This document shows positions 5,048-8,030 of a stretch of DNA of 8,030 nucleotides, one piece after another. The position numbers and the translations under genes were made by a program. Source of the DNA: Microscillaceae bacterium (lineage in GTDB: Bacteria > Bacteroidota > Bacteroidia > Cytophagales > Microscillaceae); NCBI GenBank assembly GCA_003483885.1, contig DMXI01000187.1, forward strand, positions 1 through 8,030, in the 5' to 3' direction. Under the pieces are notes generated by a model. The model made no database searches. It saw only the letters and a list, made by a program, of their open reading frames with translations, and was not told the origin of the DNA. Within the stretch, counting starts at the first letter, position 1; each line of letters opens with the position of its first letter.

Positions 5048-6862
5048 ATGAAACTGTCATTCAGATTCACCCTCCTGTTTTTTGTACTTCTACTGGTTTT
5101 TGGAGGAGCGTTTATTGGTTGCAAAACCACTCAAAACGATCGCTCTTCTCAAAAAGCAAGTGTTTTTGATCAATTGAAAGCGATATATATGCAAGATTTG
5201 TCGCAATGCATTGGTTATTTGGACAGCTTGCAGCGAGCTAACCAAAAAACTGACTTACAAAAATACTATCGCTTGGCTCGTCGATCATTCAAGCATTTGG
5301 AACCTGTACTAGGCTTTACTGATGTTGAAAACTACAAGTTTTTGAACCAACCCAATATACTTAAGGTAGAAGAAGAAGATCCTACTGATATAAAAATTAA
5401 ACAACCCGCTGGCTTCCAAGTATTAGAGGAGCAAATATTTGCGGATGATATTGACGTACCTGTGGTGCAAAAGAATGCGCTGCTCACCAAGCAACGTCTT
5501 AAAATGATTCAAAAAAATGTATTGTTCAAAAACTACCAAAATTATCATTTTTTGTGGCTATTGCGCGATGCCATTGCCCGGGTAGCACTTACCGGCATTA
5601 CGGGGTTTGACTCACCTGTATTGGAAAACTCACTGACCGAAAGTAAGTGGATTTACCAGCGACTTCAGGATTATCTAAAAATATTTGCCCCTACTTTCAA
5701 AGATCAGCAATTATTTACCGAATGGAATCAAGCCATACAGCAAAGTATGCTGGTTTTACAGGGCGATTTCAACGCTTTTGACCGGTATGCTTTTATTCAG
5801 CAGCACACCCATCCTCAGTTAGATTTATGGAAGAAAACTGTAGTAGACTGGCAGGTAGAGTTTCCTTTCGAGTTAGCCATTCGCAATGATGCCAGTTCTT
5901 TATTTTCTAACCACACCTTCAACATGGCTTATTTCTCAGATGCCAAACTAGGCGCTAATGATAAGCGTCGGGCAACTTTGGGCAAACTATTATTCAATGA
6001 TCCGCGCCTGTCGGCCAATAAGCAAATGAGTTGTGCTACTTGTCATCAGGAAAATTTAGCATTTAGCGATGGGTTGACTAAATCTAAAGGGCAAACCCGT
6101 AATAGCCCCACCTTGTTTTATGCCGCTTTGCAGAAAAAGTTTTTTCATGATGGACGTTCGGGAAGTCTGGAAGATCAAATTGTGGCCGTCGTGAAAAATA
6201 AAACAGAGTTTCACACTGATCTAAAAACCATTGCCCAGTTTATCAACCAAACGCCTGTTTATAAAAAACAATTTGAGGCGTTGTATCAAAAAGAAGCAAA
6301 TACGCTGAACATCACCCACGCTATTGCGAGCTATGTCCGCAGTCTTACCCCGTTTAACTCTAAATTTGATCGAAATATCAATCAACAGGAAAACACTTTT
6401 ACTGCAGAAGAAAAACTAGGCTTCAATTTGTTTATGGGTAAAGCTAAATGTGCCACTTGCCACTTCCCTCCCGCTTTTAATGGCACGGTACCGCCTAACT
6501 TTAAAGAGACTGAACTAGAAATGCTGGGTACTCCCGAAAAACCAGATACAGCCAATGCTCATATTGATCCTGACTTGGGGCGATACCATATGTTTAAAAC
6601 TGCGGAGCGTAAGTTTTTCTTTAAAACGCCTACCATTAGAAACATAGCTAAAACCGCCCCTTATATGCACAATGGCACCTACAAAAATCTAGAGGCAGTG
6701 ATAGATTTTTATAATCGAGGAGGAGGTGCAGGTATTGGAATTGATCAACCCTTGCAAACTTTACCACCCGATCCATTGAATTTGACATCTAAAGAGCAAA
6801 AAGCTTTAGTGGTTTTTATGCAAAGTTTGACCGATTTACAAAAAAATAAGCCTCAGCAATAA
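5048..6862 (+). CDS. Di-heme cytochrome c peroxidase with imelysin-like N-terminal domain, lipoprotein
   Basis: Protein of 604 aa. The ATG at 5048 gives a proper signal (hydrophobic 8-23) and lipobox FIGC with C25; the TTG 45 bases upstream lies in a terminator stem. Two parts are visible. Residues about 38-300 are alpha-helical with YRLARRSFKHLE and PAGFQVLEE (G122, Q124, E127). They resemble imelysin/EfeO-type iron-binding domains, whose GxHxxE motif here reads GxQxxE. Residues about 305-600 are a bacterial di-heme cytochrome c peroxidase (CcpA/MauG superfamily): first haem site CATCH (C329, C332, H333), the FFHDGRSGSLEDQ block with H367, second haem site CATCH (C468, C471, H472) and APYMHNGTYKNLE with M540 as the likely axial ligand. 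CCPs reduce H2O2 in the periplasm with electrons from cytochrome c or quinol-linked carriers. Both haem sites are intact. Its real substrate and the role of the N-terminal domain are unknown. It lies after a PhoX-like lipoprotein with a terminator between them. Confidence 0.87.
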   Translation: MKLSFRFTLLFFVLLLVFGGAFIGCKTTQNDRSSQKASVFDQLKAIYMQDLSQCIGYLDSLQRANQKTDLQKYYRLARRSFKHLEPVLGFTDVENYKFLNQPNILKVEEEDPTDIKIKQPAGFQVLEEQIFADDIDVPVVQKNALLTKQRLKMIQKNVLFKNYQNYHFLWLLRDAIARVALTGITGFDSPVLENSLTESKWIYQRLQDYLKIFAPTFKDQQLFTEWNQAIQQSMLVLQGDFNAFDRYAFIQQHTHPQLDLWKKTVVDWQVEFPFELAIRNDASSLFSNHTFNMAYFSDAKLGANDKRRATLGKLLFNDPRLSANKQMSCATCHQENLAFSDGLTKSKGQTRNSPTLFYAALQKKFFHDGRSGSLEDQIVAVVKNKTEFHTDLKTIAQFINQTPVYKKQFEALYQKEANTLNITHAIASYVRSLTPFNSKFDRNINQQENTFTAEEKLGFNLFMGKAKCATCHFPPAFNGTVPPNFKETELEMLGTPEKPDTANAHIDPDLGRYHMFKTAERKFFFKTPTIRNIAKTAPYMHNGTYKNLEAVIDFYNRGGGAGIGIDQPLQTLPPDPLNLTSKEQKALVVFMQSLTDLQKNKPQQ

Positions 6863-6889
6863 AATTATTGCTTTTATTATCTCTTCTAA

Positions 6890-6937
6890 AAAGTGACTCT
6901 CTTCTCCTGTTTATAACTTGGGGGGGTCACTTTCTTT
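6890..6937 (+). terminator. Intrinsic terminator after the peroxidase gene
   Basis: The 8-bp stem AAAGTGAC (6890-6897) with GTCACTTT (6926-6933) is followed by CTTTTT. The 28-nt loop is long, but its C/T-rich start and run of seven G (6920-6926) could pair further. It lies 27 bases after the stop codon. Confidence 0.65.
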
Positions 6938-7050
6938 TTCAATTACCTCACTCATTATCAACCATTTACTCTTCTCGTGTTACTTATTCACATCTCCATG
7001 TTTACTGGTTACATTTAGTAAACAAGCCCTTGTTCACCTTTTGTATACTC

Positions 7051-7081
7051 GTTGTTTTTGCAACAAAATTACAAAAACAAC
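7051..7081. promoter_or_regulatory. Perfect 10-bp inverted repeat upstream of the protease gene
   Basis: GTTGTTTTTG (7051-7060) and CAAAAACAAC (7072-7081) flank an 11-nt spacer, about 80 bases before the protease ATG. A shorter alternative, GTTG/GCAAC, shares the left arm. It could be an operator or an RNA hairpin. Position is suggestive; no known regulator site is recognised. Confidence 0.3.
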
Positions 7082-7162
7082 ATTATTGCTACTGAAACAA
7101 AACCACAAAGCTGTTTCATCCAAATACCAATTATTTCTTACACTTAATTATTTATTTAAATT

Positions 7163-8030
7163 ATGTTTAAATTAAAACAAGTTTTCCTAACACTGGTTGC
7201 CTTTGCTTTTTTGGCAGCCTGTAACAACCAACTACAAGAAAATAACCCTACGCCTGAGCATGAAGTAAGTCTCAAAAAAGGAGACAAAAAAATTGCTGGG
7301 GCTTATGTAGTTACCTTTAATACTGACAACAATCGTATTGCTTTCCGTTCTCAGGACTACGATCAGCGCTCGCGCACCATGTTAGACTACACACAAAAGT
7401 TTGTAGAAAAATATGGGGTAAGTCCAGATCGTATTACCCGAACTTATAACACTGCCATTGAGGGTTTTGCGGCAAATCTTTCTGATAAAGAAGTGAAAGC
7501 TTTGAAAGCAGATCCAAGAATTGCTACTGTTGAGCCAGATTACGAAATCACGCTTGATTACAAAGTAGAGTCTAATACTGGTGCTCGTGATTTTATTCCT
7601 TATGGAATTGCTCGAGTAGGAAGAGCTAATGGCGCTGGTAAACTTGCCTGGGTTATAGACAGTGGTGTAGATTTAGATCACCCTGACTTGAACGTTAATC
7701 GTAGCCTTTCTCGTACATTTATCAGTGGTGCTCCTAACGGTGATGACGACAACGGACACGGTACACACGTAGCTGGTACTATTGCCGCTAAAAGCAACAA
7801 TATTGGGGTAATTGGAGTAGCTTATGGTGCTACTGTGGTAGGTATCAAAGCTTTCAATAGTGCAGGTGGTGGATCTGTTTCTATTACCATCAATGCGATT
7901 GACTACGTAACTGCAAGAGCTAGCAGTGGTCAAGTAGCTAACATGAGCTTTGGTTTCCCTCCAAGTACTGCTCTTGACAATGCGGTAAGAAGATTGGCTG
8001 ACAGAGGTGTATTGGTATCTATTGCTGCTG
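7163..8030 (+). CDS. Subtilisin-family (S8) serine protease lipoprotein, 3' end outside window
   Basis: Secreted serine endopeptidase of the subtilisin/proteinase K type; 289 codons are present and the frame is open at the window end. The ATG at 7163 gives a signal peptide ending in lipobox LAAC with C20, so the precursor is probably membrane-anchored. Residues about 46-128 are an inhibitor-I9 propeptide (start AYVVTF, then YNTAIEGFAANLSDKEV, end RIATVEPD) that would fold and inhibit the enzyme before self-cleavage. The catalytic domain follows: WVIDSGVDLDHPDL with nucleophile-partner D166, DNGHGTHVAGTIAA with catalytic H199, and ANMSFG with oxyanion-hole N260. The catalytic Ser motif GTSMA lies beyond the window and could not be checked. 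An inverted repeat lies in the leader. Codon use (GCT, GGT, ACT, TCT) resembles the PhoX-like gene and suggests good expression. It probably degrades external protein. Confidence 0.93.
   Translation, partial: MFKLKQVFLTLVAFAFLAACNNQLQENNPTPEHEVSLKKGDKKIAGAYVVTFNTDNNRIAFRSQDYDQRSRTMLDYTQKFVEKYGVSPDRITRTYNTAIEGFAANLSDKEVKALKADPRIATVEPDYEITLDYKVESNTGARDFIPYGIARVGRANGAGKLAWVIDSGVDLDHPDLNVNRSLSRTFISGAPNGDDDNGHGTHVAGTIAAKSNNIGVIGVAYGATVVGIKAFNSAGGGSVSITINAIDYVTARASSGQVANMSFGFPPSTALDNAVRRLADRGVLVSIAA

Larger units (their letters stand above)
6863..7162. other. 300-bp non-coding region before the protease gene
   Basis: Two short forward open frames cross this stretch, but their translations are low-complexity, rich in L, F, S, T and H, and have no family character, so I do not call them. 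The region holds the terminator of the peroxidase gene (6890-6937) and an inverted repeat (7051-7081). The last 60 bases are AT-rich leader. No TAnnTTTG promoter with a matching TTG was found; the nearest, TACATTTA at 7010-7017, has a mismatch and no -33 partner. Confidence 0.6.

Noticed and set aside
6868..7175. Two overlapping short forward open frames after the peroxidase gene
   Set aside because: Low-complexity translations rich in L, F, S and T. They cross the terminator hairpin and the protease leader, one runs into the protease gene in another frame, and neither has a credible start or family.
7673..7933. Minus-strand 86-codon open frame in the protease gene
   Set aside because: Antisense shadow of the conserved subtilisin catalytic domain, with low-complexity S/T/V composition.
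1..8030. CRISPR array, tRNA, rRNA or a new defence system
   Set aside because: No evenly spaced repeats, no tRNA-like cloverleaf, no rRNA sequence and no effector-type genes were seen on either strand.

Overview
The window is ordinary chromosomal sequence from a bacterium of the phylum Bacteroidota. It most likely comes from a gliding, marine Cytophagales-type organism; Microscilla or a relative is my guess from protein style, not a database result. The clues are a gldB-type gliding-motility lipoprotein, several lipoproteins with Bacteroidota-style signal peptides, AT-rich leaders without Shine-Dalgarno sequences, one promoter that fits the TTG-N17-23-TAnnTTTG rule, and moderately AT-rich DNA. 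All six genes run on the + strand.

Left part (1-990). The window opens inside rng, the ribonuclease G/E family gene, and holds its C-terminal 233 codons. A strong intrinsic terminator (719-790) closes it. Next comes a 128-bp element (817-944) with near-matching 13-bp terminal inverted repeats. Its two halves are imperfect reverse complements of each other along their whole length. It looks like a MITE or collapsed insertion-sequence relic.

Middle (988-3519). A GldB-family gliding lipoprotein (988-2043) is followed by a 211-bp spacer with degenerate short repeats, then by a full-length two-domain MazG nucleotide pyrophosphohydrolase (2255-3046). A 473-bp non-coding stretch follows. It holds a hairpin just after mazG and a good Bacteroidota-type promoter just before the next gene.

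Right part (3520-8030). Three predicted lipoproteins follow, each separated from the next by an intrinsic terminator: a PhoX/DUF839-like beta-propeller protein (3520-4959), a di-heme cytochrome c peroxidase with an imelysin-like N-terminal domain (5048-6862), and a subtilisin-family S8 protease with an I9 propeptide (7163 to the window end). The protease is cut before its catalytic serine. PhoX enzymes, imelysin-like domains and cytochrome peroxidases are all tied to iron or haem, so the first two genes may share an iron or phosphate theme. The terminator between them argues against a simple operon.

I see no CRISPR array, tRNA, rRNA, phage module or clearly new defence system. The most interesting non-coding structure is the 128-bp palindromic element. 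The most interesting protein architecture is the imelysin-like/cytochrome c peroxidase fusion.
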